Source: Rubrobacter sp.
GTDB lineage: Bacteria; Actinomycetota; Rubrobacteria; Rubrobacterales; Rubrobacteraceae
Assembly (NCBI GenBank): GCA_016781775.1
Contig: JADDPR010000225.1
Span: 1 to 22,776, forward strand
Reading direction: 5' to 3'
Length of the DNA stretch: 22,776 bases
Positions 1 through 9,057 of the stretch are shown here, piece by piece (position 1 is the stretch's first letter; each line of letters begins with the position of its first letter). The translations under genes and the position numbers were made by a program. Below the pieces are notes generated by a model. The model made no database searches and was not told where the DNA came from. It saw nothing but the letters and a program-made list of their open reading frames with translations.

Positions 1-1
1 C

Positions 2-40
2 TGGAGCGACGAGGTCGACCCGAGCATCCCGAAGTACTAG
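2..40 (+). CDS. 3' end of an unidentified upstream gene (partial)
   Basis: Only the last 12 codons and a TAG stop are present, reading WSDEVDPSIPKY. Every one of these codons ends in G or C, as in the confident genes of the window, and a strong intrinsic terminator follows 21 bases later. This supports a real gene end. The fragment is too short to assign a family. Confidence 0.55.
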   Translation, partial: WSDEVDPSIPKY

Positions 41-61
41 GGACTACCTACTAAGCTGCAG

Positions 62-94
62 GGGCGGGGCCGCGAGAGCGGTCCCGCCCTTTTT
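62..94 (+). terminator. Intrinsic terminator of the upstream gene
   Basis: A 12-bp stem (62-73 with 78-89, one G-T wobble) encloses a GAGA tetraloop and is followed directly by five T residues (90-94). This is a textbook rho-independent terminator. It separates the left-edge gene from the Uma2 gene. Confidence 0.85.
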
Positions 95-120
95 GGCGTC
101 TTGGGCCGTTCGAGCGGCAG

Positions 121-126
121 TATACT
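121..126 (+). promoter_or_regulatory. Possible -10 box (TATACT) for the Uma2 gene
   Basis: TATACT lies 32 bases before the ATG at 159 and just after the terminator. The nearest -35-like hexamer, TTGGGC at 101-106, is only 14 bases upstream, which is shorter than usual. The call rests mainly on the good -10 match. Confidence 0.3.
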
Positions 127-158
127 GACGGGGCGAGGCTAGCCCGGAGGTAGAGATT

Positions 159-770
159 ATGGAGACGAAGGTTCGGACGGGGTACTCGCCGATGGTGCTG
201 CACATGGGCCCGATCGTAAAGATGAGCGAAGAGCAGTTCTTCCAGTTCTGCCGGCTCAACGACGAGTGGCGGATAGAGCGCACAGCAGAGGGGGACCTGG
301 AGATAATGCCGCCCACGGGGGGAGGGACGGGAAGCCGTAATCTCAAGCTCGTTGCCCGCCTGGGTTTGTGGACGGAACAGGACGGTACCGGGGTGGCATT
401 CGACTCGTCGACCGGATTCATCCTGCCGAATGGCGCGACCCGCTCGCCGGACGCTTCCTGGGTGCGCCGCGAGCGGTTGGTAGATCTCTCTTCCGAACAG
501 AAAGAACGATTTCTGCCATTGTGCCCGGACTTCGCCGTCGAATTGCGCTCGCCGTCCGACCGCCTGGAGGGCCTTCAGGACAAGATGCGAGAGTACCTTG
601 AGAATGGGGCTCGTCTAGGCTGGCTTATCGACCCGGAGGGACGCGGTGTTTACGTCTACGAGCCGGGTAAGGAGGTCCGCGTTCTGCATAATCCCAACGA
701 GGTCTCCGGTGGCACCGTACTCTCCGGCTTCTCGTTGGACCTTCGCCAGATCTGGGCCCCGGGTTTTTGA
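159..770 (+). CDS. Uma2 family (DUF820) restriction endonuclease-like protein
   Basis: A 203-residue protein of the Uma2/DUF820 family, which has a PD-(D/E)XK nuclease fold. Family length is usually 180-200 residues. The visible core is SPD at 97-99 (acidic residue D98), then the strand PDFAVELRSPSD at 123-134 with E128-x-R130 in the E-x-K position, then the conserved Y146..NGARLGWLIDP segment (149-159). The ATG at 159 has GGAGG at 146-150, a spacing of 8 bases. In-frame ATG codons near 192 and 204 lack a comparable site. The gene stands alone between a terminator and the convergent histidine kinase gene. Uma2 genes are often multicopy in cyanobacteria and actinobacteria, and their biological role is not settled. 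The family call is firm; nuclease activity is inferred. Confidence 0.85.
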   Translation: METKVRTGYSPMVLHMGPIVKMSEEQFFQFCRLNDEWRIERTAEGDLEIMPPTGGGTGSRNLKLVARLGLWTEQDGTGVAFDSSTGFILPNGATRSPDASWVRRERLVDLSSEQKERFLPLCPDFAVELRSPSDRLEGLQDKMREYLENGARLGWLIDPEGRGVYVYEPGKEVRVLHNPNEVSGGTVLSGFSLDLRQIWAPGF

Positions 771-798
771 TCCCCGTAGAACCGTAGCTTCTTCGCGG

Positions 799-837
799 CG
801 CCGCCGATAATCTCGGGACATTAGGGATCTGGCGGCG
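799..837. terminator. Possible terminator between convergent genes
   Basis: CGCCGCC (799-805) and GGCGGCG (831-837) form a 7-bp stem with a 25-base loop, followed on the plus strand by TGTTGTTGGG. It lies in the 77-base gap where the Uma2 and histidine kinase genes converge. The long loop and lack of a T run make this weak. Confidence 0.3.
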
Positions 838-847
838 TGTTGTTGGG

Positions 848-2092
848 TCAGGGCCTGGCGGGGAGGGTCAAGGTGAACCTGGCGCCACCGCTAGGTTTGT
901 TTTCCGCGGTGATCTCGCCACCCTGGGCGCGCGCGAGGTCGCGGGCGATGGCGAGGCCGAGGCCGGTGCCGCCGCCCCGGGGCCCCCTGGTCCTGGCCTC
1001 GTCGGCGCGGTAGAAGCGGTCGAAGATGCGCGGCAGGTGCTCCTCCGGGATGCCGGGGCCCGTGTCCTCGACGGTCGCCACGACCCCGTTCCCGCCCCGA
1101 TAGCCCGTGACGGTGATGGAGCCGTCCGCAGGTGTGAAGCGGATCGCGTTGTCGAGCAGGGCCGCCAGGATCTGCTCGGTCCTCTCCGGGTCCCCGCGCG
1201 TTGGTAGCTCGCCGTTGGCCCCGGCCTCCAGGCGGATGCCCTCCCCCGCCGCGCGAGCCTCGAAGCGGTCGGCCGCCCCGGAGAGGATGACCGCGAGGTC
1301 GAAGGGCTTCGCGGCAACCTCGAGCTTGCCGGCGTCCAGGCGGGCGAGGACCAGGAGGTCGGAGAGGATGGCGTTCGTCCGGTCCGTCTCCTGGAGGATG
1401 TCCTCCACGAGCTCCCTGTCGTCTTCCCCATCGAGGCCGCGGTGGAGGACCTCGGCGTCGGCCCGTATAAGGGTGAGCGGGGTCTTGAGCTCGTGGGAGG
1501 CGTCGGCGATAAACGTTCGCTGGCGCTCGAAGGAACGCCTGACGGGGCGCATCGCCCGACCGGACATAACCATGCCGCCGACGGTGGCAAGCCCCAAGGC
1601 CCCGAGCCCGATAGTTGCGAGGACGAAGACCAGATTGCTCACCGTTTCGCGCACGACGCCGGGCGCACGGGCGACCTGTACGACGCCGACGATCGTGCCG
1701 TAGCGGTCCTTCACGGGGGAGGATGCCACCGCCACCTCGCCCTCCGACCCCTCGACCTCTCGCACGAATGGATGGTCGCTCTGGACCGCCTGCCCGGCGA
1801 GTTCGACGGATGGAATGCCGAGAAGGTCGGCGTTCTCGGTGCGCTTTAGCGTCCGGCCGTCCGCGGTGAGGACCGCCCAGGCGTGGGTGGGCCCGAAGGG
1901 GTTGTCCGCTTCGTCGGCCTTGTAGAACAGCACGTTCGACACGGTTACGGTCTGCTGCCCGAGAATCTGGTTCTGCTTGAAGGTGATCTGCCTCTCGAAC
2001 CAGACGACCGCGACGGCCCCGAAGAGGAGCAGGATGAGGGCGAGGATGCCGACGTAGCCCATCGTGAGGCGCAGGCGAATGCTGTCGAACAT
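848..2092 (-). CDS. Two-component sensor histidine kinase
   Basis: A 414-residue membrane histidine kinase. The first membrane helix is at about residues 11-32, an extracytoplasmic sensor region follows to about 150, and the second helix is at about 152-176. The H-box FIADASHELKTPL carries the phospho-accepting H200. The N-box is LLDNAIRFTP (N315), the G1 box DTGPGIP (343-349) and the G2 box GGGTGLGLA (373-381). Only about 20 residues separate helix 2 from the H-box, so a canonical HAMP domain looks short or absent. The start ATG (2092-2090) overlaps the stop of the response regulator by one base (TGATG), so the two are translationally coupled. An open frame continues upstream, but there it runs out of frame through the regulator gene. 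The signal sensed is unknown. Confidence 0.93.
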   Translation of the reverse strand: MFDSIRLRLTMGYVGILALILLLFGAVAVVWFERQITFKQNQILGQQTVTVSNVLFYKADEADNPFGPTHAWAVLTADGRTLKRTENADLLGIPSVELAGQAVQSDHPFVREVEGSEGEVAVASSPVKDRYGTIVGVVQVARAPGVVRETVSNLVFVLATIGLGALGLATVGGMVMSGRAMRPVRRSFERQRTFIADASHELKTPLTLIRADAEVLHRGLDGEDDRELVEDILQETDRTNAILSDLLVLARLDAGKLEVAAKPFDLAVILSGAADRFEARAAGEGIRLEAGANGELPTRGDPERTEQILAALLDNAIRFTPADGSITVTGYRGGNGVVATVEDTGPGIPEEHLPRIFDRFYRADEARTRGPRGGGTGLGLAIARDLARAQGGEITAENKPSGGARFTLTLPARP

Positions 2093-2793
2093 CAGCGCGG
2101 CCCCGGCTGGGGTTCGAAGGTGTAGCCGACGCCTCGCACGGTGCGGATGTGGGACGCTTCGCCCTCGCGGTCGAGCTTCTTTCTGAGGTAGGAGACGTAG
2201 AGGTCGACGACGTTGGTGTAGACGTCGGCCGAGGCCCCCCACACGGTGTCGAGGAGGACGGAGCGGGTGAAGACCTGCCCGGGGCGCTGGAGGAGGGTGG
2301 CGAGGAGGGCGAACTCCTTGGCGGTGAGGTCTACCGCCTCGCTCCCGTGGCGGACGACGTGGCGCACGGGGTCGAGCGTCACGTCTCCGCCCTCGAGGAT
2401 GGACTTGTCGGAGCCCTCGGCCCACGGCCTGCGGGTCAGCGCCCTTATGCGCGCGAGAAGTTCGGGGAAGGCGAAGGGTTTGGGGAGGTAGTCGTCGGCG
2501 CCCGCGTCGAGGCCCTCGACGCGGTCTTCGATCTGGTCGCGCGCCGTGAGCATGAGCGCGGGGGTGGCTATCTCCGCTATGCGCAGGCGCTTGATAAGCT
2601 GGACGCCGCTCAGGTCCGGGAGCATCCAGTCGACGACGAGCAGGTCGTGGCCGCCGGAGAGCGCCCGGACGAGCGCCGAGCGCCCGTTCGTCTCCGTCTC
2701 GACCGCGTAGCCTTCTTCCTTGAGGACGCGCGAGATCAGGCGGGCAAGCCTCTCCTCGTCTTCCACCACAAGAATCCTCATCGTGGCGCTCAT
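2092..2793 (-). CDS. OmpR/PhoB-family response regulator
   Basis: A 233-residue regulator with an N-terminal receiver domain (about 5-120). Its acidic pocket is EDE (11-13), the phospho-acceptor is D55 in VVDWMLPD, T83 is in MLTARD and the conserved lysine is K105 in LPKPF. The C-terminal winged helix (about 135-228) contains LTAKEFALLATLLQRPGQVFTR and ends VRTVRGVGYTF-like, typical of the OmpR class. The ATG start has GGAAGGGG 7 bases upstream on the minus strand; an ATG four codons later does not. The gene is the first of a regulator-kinase pair. It diverges from the sigma factor gene across a 146-base region holding repeats that could be its own operator. Confidence 0.95.
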   Translation of the reverse strand: MSATMRILVVEDEERLARLISRVLKEEGYAVETETNGRSALVRALSGGHDLLVVDWMLPDLSGVQLIKRLRIAEIATPALMLTARDQIEDRVEGLDAGADDYLPKPFAFPELLARIRALTRRPWAEGSDKSILEGGDVTLDPVRHVVRHGSEAVDLTAKEFALLATLLQRPGQVFTRSVLLDTVWGASADVYTNVVDLYVSYLRKKLDREGEASHIRTVRGVGYTFEPQPGPR

Positions 2794-2827
2794 TATCGCC
2801 CCTTCCGCGCGAACCTGTCCCGGAGGG

Positions 2828-2857
2828 CACGGTTTCTGTGGAAATCCTCACGGTTTT
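2828..2857. promoter_or_regulatory. Direct repeat CACGGTTT x2, candidate regulator box
   Basis: CACGGTTT occurs at 2828-2835 and 2849-2856, 21 bases apart (about two helical turns), in the gap between the divergent regulator and sigma factor genes. OmpR/PhoB-type regulators commonly bind direct repeats on one face of the helix. Binding here is an inference from spacing and position only. Confidence 0.35.
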
Positions 2858-2887
2858 CAAAGTGGCGTCACAGGCCCGCGGGATTTA

Positions 2888-2915
2888 CTGGTAGCACAAC
2901 AGAAACGCCTACCAG
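2888..2915. repeat. Inverted repeat in the sigma factor leader
   Basis: CTGGTAG (2888-2894) and CTACCAG (2909-2915) are perfect 7-bp arms around a 14-base loop, ending 24 bases before the sigma factor ATG. It may be an operator or a hairpin in the 5' leader. There is no direct evidence for either role. Confidence 0.45.
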
Positions 2916-2939
2916 GATTTTCGACTCGAGAGGGAGGCC

Positions 2940-3799
<860 letters not shown>

Positions 3800-3803
<4 letters not shown>

Positions 3804-4864
3804 GGCGTTTTGCGTCCCTCGTAGTAGCAGCGACGCTCGGCGCAGCCCTGGTCCTCGGTTACGGCTCGCTCTTCGGCGGCGGGTCGGAGGTGGTCGAGCC
3901 CAGGAGCGCGTCGGCCGCGCCGGCCGGGGAGGAACTCGTGGCGAGGGTCGCGGCGGAGATAGAGCCTTCCGTGGTCCAGGTGAACGTCTCGGGCGCGCAG
4001 GGGACGGCCTTCGGCTCCGGGCAGGGCGTGGGGAGCGGCATCATCTACCGCGAGGACGGCTACATCGTCACCAACAACCACGTCGTCGAGGGCGCCTCGC
4101 AGGTAAGCGTGGCCTTCACCGACGGGACCACGGAGGAGGGCGAGGTGGTCGGCACCGACCCCGCGACGGACGTCGCCGTGATCCGGGTAGACCGCGACGG
4201 CCTGCCCGCGGCGAGCTTCGGGGACGGGCGGAACCTGACCGTCGGCCAGACCGCCGTCGCCGTCGGGAGCCCGTCCGGCTTCCAGTCCACCGTCACCTCC
4301 GGCGTCGTCAGCGGCGTCGGCCGCGAGGTTCCCGCGGCGCTGACGGGCGGACGGCAGGAGAGCGCGCTCGTGGACCTGATCCAGACCGACGCCGCCATCT
4401 CCCCAGGCTCTTCCGGCGGCGCTCTCGCCGACCGCTCGGGGGAGGTTATCGGTATGAACGTGGCCTACCTCCCCCCGGGACAGACCGGGGCGGAGAGCAT
4501 AGGATTCGCAATCCCCTCGGATACCGTCGTCTCCGTCGCCGAGCAGCTTATCGAGACGGGCGAGGCGACCCAGCCCTACCTCGGCGTCACCCTCTCCGAC
4601 CTCAGCCCCGAGACGGCCCGCCGTTTCGACTCGGCAGAATCCGGAGCGCTCGTGGCCGAGGTCGAACCCGGGGGCCCCGCAGAGTACGCAGGCCTGAGGA
4701 GCGGAGACGTAGTTACGGTCCTAGGGTCGGAGGAGGTCAGAAACTCCGGCGACCTCCTCTCCGTCCTCCGCCACTACCGCCCCGGCGACACCGTCGAGGT
4801 TACCGTGGTGAGAGACGGCGGAGAGAGAACCTTCGACCTGGCGCTCGGCGAGCGGGGGGCCTGA
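3800..4864 (+). CDS. HtrA/DegP-type S1C serine protease with PDZ domain (first copy)
   Basis: A 354-residue secreted or membrane-anchored trypsin-like protease. An N-terminal hydrophobic segment (about 4-25) acts as signal or anchor. The catalytic triad is H94 (TNNHVV), D124 (TDVAVI) and S205 (PGSSGG). The usual GNSGG is GSSGG here, a tolerated variant. A single PDZ domain occupies about 255-350 (YLGVTLSDL then PAEYAGLRSGDVV). Such proteases degrade or refold damaged proteins outside the membrane. The ATG at 3800 overlaps the sigma factor stop (ATGA), so the protease is expected to be made from the sigma factor mRNA by coupled translation. A second, clearly different HtrA is encoded at 14758-15927. 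Confidence 0.93.
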
Positions 4865-4896
4865 CGCAAAAACAGGCCGCTCCCCCGGCCTCGTAG

Positions 4897-4926
4897 CCTC
4901 CGGGCAACGGGGCCATTGCCCGGAGG
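4897..4926. repeat. Perfect 11-bp hairpin downstream of htrA
   Basis: CCTCCGGGCAA (4897-4907) pairs perfectly with TTGCCCGGAGG (4916-4926) around an 8-base loop, 32 bases after the protease stop. There is no T run after it, so it is not a standard intrinsic terminator, although it may still stop or stabilise the sigma factor-protease transcript. Confidence 0.6.
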
Positions 4927-5039
4927 GAGCCACCAGGGGCCGGGAGGCGCATGGCAGGCTCGTCGTCGTAGCCGCGGGAGGCGACCAGGGAGCGGATGAG
5001 CCAACCCCGACACCCGCTGGCGCGGCGAACGGGAGCCGG

Positions 5040-5253
5040 AAGGGGCGCAGAATGGCGTGCCTCACCGCGAGCTGCGCGTCGCGAGTGCCGGCGAGCGTCG
5101 GGCGGCCCGCTAGAGATCCTCTTCGACCTGGTCTTCGTGGTCGCGGCGCTCGACGGCAGCCTGCGAGAAGATCCCCCCGTTAGATTTCTCGGCCGTCTCT
5201 TGCTCTTCATGCGCGTCGGTCGGTGCGCATACGCTCCACGCGTCCCTCGCTGA
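5040..5253 (+). pseudogene. Decayed fragment of an LtrA-type (low temperature requirement A) membrane protein
   Basis: The stretch from about 5104 encodes PLEILFDLVFVVAALDG, then FLGRLLLF, closely resembling the start of LtrA family proteins, where LELFFDLVFVVA opens the first helix. The preceding family-like residues RELRVASAGERRA lie in a different frame (about 5066-5107), so a frameshift is present near 5108. After about 5220 the resemblance fades and a stop occurs at 5251-5253. Intact LtrA proteins are about 380-400 residues, so most of the gene is gone. The rest of 4865-5549 holds the 11-bp hairpin and no other recognisable gene. The family call comes from recalled motif similarity and is likely but not proven. 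Confidence 0.55.
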
Positions 5254-5549
5254 AGCGGAGCGGCAGAGGATCCTTCCCGACGGCCCTCGGTCCACCCGTC
5301 TGCCGGGTATTCCAGAAGAAAGGGGGTGGTCGACCTATTCTTTGCGGTCGCGGATCTTCGTGCGGCCTCGAGCACGGCTTCGGGAGCGGACCTTCTCGTA
5401 CCCGATCCGCGGACCTTTGCGCCTTGTCGCTGCGTAGAGATCGGCGTAGAAGGTAGTTAGTTTGCCCGACTTCGAAGGACCCTGCGGTGTTCTCGGGGCC
5501 GGTGAGTAGCGACGGTCGCGGAGCCTGCATCGGGCTGGTAGGGTAGGTT

Positions 5550-6801
5550 ATGGTGCACGACCTCGACCGTACGAGTCCGGCTCGGCGGTCACCCATGTTC
5601 GTATTGCTGTCGGCCAACGCGGTCTCCATGACGGGAAACGCGATGGCCAACGTCGCCATCCCCTGGTTCGTGCTCCAGACCACGGGAAGCGCGGCCAAGA
5701 CCGGCCTCACCTTCGCCGTGATCGGCCTCTCCAACGTGCTAGCGGCCTTCTTCGGCGGGCCCGTGGTCGACCGTTTGGGCTACAGGCGCTCCAGCGTCCT
5801 CGCGGACGTCCTGAGCGGCGCGGCGGTGGCGCTGGTGCCGCTGCTCCACGTAACGGCAGGGCTTGCCTTCTGGCAGCTTCTGGTGCTGGTGTTCGTGGGA
5901 GGCGTCGTCGACGTTCCCGGGGCGACGGCTCGTCAGAGCATGCTCCCGGACCTCGCCGTCGCGGCGCGGATGCCGAAGGAGAGGGCCAACTCCGCCTTCA
6001 TCGCGGTCCGGCAGGTCTCCGGCTTCGTCGGCCCGCCGCTGGGCGGGGTCCTCGTTGCCTTGGTAGGGGCCACGGGCGTACTTGTGGCTCAACGCTTCCA
6101 CCTTCGCCGTCTCGGCGGCGGCGATCCTGCTCGGCATCCCGGCGCTTCGCCTTAGCACGGCCCCTCGAAGCCAGGTCGGGATGCGAGGGTACGTCACCGA
6201 GCTTCGCGAAGGGCTCGGTTTCTTGTGGCGAGAGCGACTGGTGCGGACCATCACCATGGGGGCGGTGGCGTTCAACTTCTTCTTCCTGCCGCTGCTAACG
6301 GTGGTTGTGGCGGTGTACGCCGAGCGCAACTTCGAGGACGCGTCGAGCTTTGGCTTCATGCTCGGCGCCTGGGCCGGGGGGTTGCTCCTCTCCAGCACGC
6401 TGTTCGGCGTCTTCGGGCACCGGCTGCCGAGGAGGATGATCTTCTCCCTGGCGGCGGTGGCTCAGGGCTTGCCGATCTGGGCGCTCGTGTTCTCGCCCCC
6501 GCTCTGGGTCAGCATGGCGGCGTTCGCCGTGGCGGGGCTCGCCAACGGGCCCATCGACCCGCTCATCTTCACCATCATCCAGGAGCGGACGCCGAAGGGG
6601 CTGCTCGGGAGGGTCAACGGCGCCTCCTTCGCGCTCGCCGTCGGTGTCGCGCCCTTAGGCGCCGCGCTCGCCGGATGGGCGCTGGGCGCCTTCGGCCTCG
6701 GACCGGTTCTCGCGGTGATCTCCTCCGGCATCCTTCTCGTCGCCCTCGCGCTGGTGTCCAGCCCTGCCCTTCGCGAGATGGACGCGGCGGAGGAACGCTG
6801 A
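5550..6801 (+). pseudogene. MFS transporter broken by a one-base frameshift
   Basis: Two reading frames together encode a 12-helix major facilitator of about 416 residues. The first (ATG 5550) covers helices 1-6, starting SANAVSMTGNAMANVAIPWF and containing the loop 2-3 motif GGPVVDRLGYRR. It runs to GATGVL near 6082, then turns into unrelated residues and stops at 6155. The second picks up at 6084 as WLNASTFAVSAAAILLGIP and continues through helices 7-12 to TGA at 6801. Removing one base at about 6082-6083 restores GVLWLNAST, so the lesion is a single insertion. The site is not a homopolymer, which makes a simple sequencing error less likely but does not exclude it. It resembles MFS_3-type exporters; the substrate is unknown. 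Confidence 0.8.
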
Positions 6802-6814
6802 ACCTTCGATAAGT

Positions 6815-6853
6815 CCATGCCGGAAAGTCTCAAGGATCCGACGATCGGCATGG
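6815..6853. terminator. Inverted repeat between convergent genes
   Basis: CCATGCCG (6815-6822) and CGGCATGG (6846-6853) form a perfect 8-bp stem with a 23-base loop in the 83-base gap between the MFS gene and the convergent flippase-type gene. It could act as a terminator in both directions. No T run follows on either strand. Confidence 0.35.
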
Positions 6854-6884
6854 GGTACGACGCCGAGGGTTCGCAAGGTCCCCT

Positions 6885-8006
6885 CTAGCGGGGCTTCTTG
6901 CGGCGGACCTTCGGACGATGGTTCGGCGAACCTTCCCCGCGGGTGTACTTGGCGGAGCCCACGGAGAGGGTCGGGTAGAGGATGGCGGCGAGCGGGATGG
7001 GGAGCCAGAAGTTGAAGAGCCGGTAGCCGAGGACGGGGATGGCGACCTCGGGGCCCGCGCCCAGGAGAGCGAGGGTACCGATCAGGGTGGCCTCTACCAC
7101 GCCCAGGCCCCCCGGGGTGAGCGGGAGGGAACCGAAGGTAGTCGCGACCCCGAAGGCTACGAAGAGCTCGATGCCGCCCGTCGGGACGCCCAGAGCGACG
7201 AAGATCAGGAACAGGCAGGCCGCGTCGAACGCCCAGTAGAGGACGGCGAGGGCGAAGAGCCTCGCGGCGGCGACCGGATGGTACAGGAGCTGCTCGCGGA
7301 GGGCCCGCACCTCGGATTGCAGCCCCAGTACGATCCTGGCGGCCTTCAGCTCCGTCTGGCGCCGCGACCATCTCCTCCTCAGGAGGAGGCGCCCCGCCCG
7401 GTAGAGCACCCCGGTCAAGAAGCGACGGGTGGCGTTCGGCGAGCGGTAGGAGAGGGTGGCGAGCAGGAGGGCGCAGAACGTCAGAAAGAGGGCGAAGACC
7501 GAGGCAGCGGTCGCCGCCCGGTTCAACTCTTGGTCCAGGATCAGGTAGACGAGGCTCGCGAGGAAGATGGCCGCGAGGGTCCCGTAGACGATCACGGAGG
7601 TCGTAGCGACGGCGAGGGCGCCGCGCGTGGGCTTGAGGCCGCGCAGGCGGAGCCCGGCGTAGGTGACGGCCGCCGCGGCGCTCCCGCCGCCCGGCAGGAC
7701 CTTGGAGGCCCCGTGCTCGGCGACCGTGAGACGGAACATAAACCAGCGCCCGAGGCCCTGGCGTTTGCGGCTCCTCGCAGAGGCCCCGAGGCCAGTCGTC
7801 GCCCCTACCGTGCGGCCCAGGATCTCCGCGTAGCATGCGTAGCTCCCGAAGATCGCCAGAAAGGCCGCCCAGATGAGGGGACCGGAGGAGGTCGATATCA
7901 GGACGAACGATCGCTCGATGCCGGGGATGCGGGGCACCACGAGATGCACGGCGAGCCCCAGCGAGGCCAGGTAGAGCACGCTCCGAAGCAGGGTCTTAAG
8001 AGACAT
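6885..8006 (-). CDS. YbhN/UPF0104-type membrane protein (lysylphosphatidylglycerol synthase TM region family)
   Basis: A 373-residue polytopic membrane protein with about eight helices, matching the flippase-like domain of the LPG synthetase TM-region/UPF0104 family. Family marks include the GLGRWFMFRLTVAEHGASKVLPGGGSAAA-type segment (about 84-113, the LxPGG motif) and SLPLTPGGLGVVEA (about 303-316). There is no C-terminal tRNA-dependent aminoacyl transferase domain, so it is not a full MprF. The tail is basic (RPKVRRKKPR) and probably cytoplasmic. The ATG at 8006 has GAGGCGGGG a few bases upstream on the minus strand. Members are proposed to move lipids or lipid-linked precursors; the substrate here is unknown. 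It is followed by a convergent broken MFS gene. Confidence 0.85.
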   Translation of the reverse strand: MSLKTLLRSVLYLASLGLAVHLVVPRIPGIERSFVLISTSSGPLIWAAFLAIFGSYACYAEILGRTVGATTGLGASARSRKRQGLGRWFMFRLTVAEHGASKVLPGGGSAAAAVTYAGLRLRGLKPTRGALAVATTSVIVYGTLAAIFLASLVYLILDQELNRAATAASVFALFLTFCALLLATLSYRSPNATRRFLTGVLYRAGRLLLRRRWSRRQTELKAARIVLGLQSEVRALREQLLYHPVAAARLFALAVLYWAFDAACLFLIFVALGVPTGGIELFVAFGVATTFGSLPLTPGGLGVVEATLIGTLALLGAGPEVAIPVLGYRLFNFWLPIPLAAILYPTLSVGSAKYTRGEGSPNHRPKVRRKKPR

Positions 8007-8133
8007 CGCCCCGCCTCAAGGAACGTCGGTTGTTCCTCACGTCCGCGTCCAAGCGCCAGAGCCTCCCGTCAGATGAAACCACCGACCCGGCCACCGAACG
8101 GCGAGGCCACGAGTGATCCCTACCCGCCGAACC

Positions 8134-8979
8134 TCATTTACTCCGGGCGAGGTAGACGCCAGCGAGGAGTATAACCGCACCCAGGATCTTTTCGGGTCCG
8201 AAGCGCTCGCCGAGCAGCACGACGCCCGCCGAAACCCCGATCAGGGTGACGAGGTACTGGTAGACGAGCACCCGGTTGGCGCCCACCCTGCGAACGCCCC
8301 TCTGCCAGGCGGCGAACCCGAACGCGGCGGAGAAGAGCAGCGAGTAGATCGCCGCGCCCCACACGCTCCAGGCGAGCGAAGCGGCGCCCGGGAGTACCCC
8401 GACGGGGAAGAGTGCCGCGACCGGAAAGATCGCGAGCCCGCCGGCGACCATCGGGTAGGCGGCGACGCTCAACGGCGGGTGCCGCTCCAGAAGCGGGAGC
8501 GAGAGCACGGTGTAGCAGCCCCAGCAGATCGCCGCCCCCAGGACCAGAAGGTCTCCGGCGAGGGTATCCCCGTCGCCCAAAGAGAGGCCTCCGGAGACTA
8601 CGAGCCCGACCCCGAGCAGGGCGAGCGCGAGCCCCGCCACACCCCTCGGACGGGGTCGTTCGAGGCCGAGAGCGAAGCCGAGGAGCATCCCCCAGATCGG
8701 GGCGGTCGAGAAGATGAGAGCGGAGTTCGCTGCGGTGGTTATCCCGACGCCCACGGCGAGAAAGGGTTGCGCCGCGGCGATGCCGACGGCCCCGAGGCCG
8801 AGCATGGGCAGCAGGTCTCGCCTGCCGACGTGGCTCGGCTCCAGGAGGCGTGCGAGCCCTACGAGCAGGAGCCCGGCGAGGGTGAAGCGCACCGCCGCGA
8901 AGAGTAGCGGGGACACGTCAGCCACGACGTGCTTGACGGCGACGAAGTTCGTCCCGAAAAAGAAGACTGCCAGGAGCAG
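8134..8979 (-). CDS. EamA/DMT-family transporter (start uncertain, probably CTG)
   Basis: A drug/metabolite transporter superfamily protein with two EamA repeats and about ten helices. Repeat 1 includes PLLFAAVRFTLAGLLLVG and ALIFSTAPIWGMLLG; repeat 2 ends VLVYQYLVTLIGVSAGVVLLGE. The only standard start in frame is GTG at 8925, but it would remove helix 1. The codons just upstream encode LLLAVFFFGTNFVAVKHVVADVSP, a typical first EamA helix. No ATG, GTG or TTG lies between there and the in-frame TGA at 9060-9058, which is the stop of the M42 gene. I therefore place the start at CTG 8979, giving 281 residues. The ribosome site is poor; a purine-rich AAGGGGGAGGGGGGGG tract lies about 30 bases upstream. 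The substrate is unknown. Confidence 0.75.
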   Translation of the reverse strand: MLLAVFFFGTNFVAVKHVVADVSPLLFAAVRFTLAGLLLVGLARLLEPSHVGRRDLLPMLGLGAVGIAAAQPFLAVGVGITTAANSALIFSTAPIWGMLLGFALGLERPRPRGVAGLALALLGVGLVVSGGLSLGDGDTLAGDLLVLGAAICWGCYTVLSLPLLERHPPLSVAAYPMVAGGLAIFPVAALFPVGVLPGAASLAWSVWGAAIYSLLFSAAFGFAAWQRGVRRVGANRVLVYQYLVTLIGVSAGVVLLGERFGPEKILGAVILLAGVYLARSK

Positions 8980-9057
8980 CGAGAGCTCGACGAGGAGGGA
9001 GGCGCGCCTGCCCCCCCCTCCCCCTTCTTCGCGGCCGGCTCGTCCCCAGGCGTCGCC

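Noticed and set aside
2093..2860. N-terminal 256-residue extension of the histidine kinase on the minus strand
   Set aside because: It is the response regulator gene read out of frame: Arg/Pro-rich composition with no domain. The kinase begins at the TGATG overlap at 2092.
6918..8907. Long plus-strand open frames opposite the YbhN-type and EamA genes
   Set aside because: Both are low-complexity Glu/Gly/Arg-rich translations antisense to clear membrane proteins.
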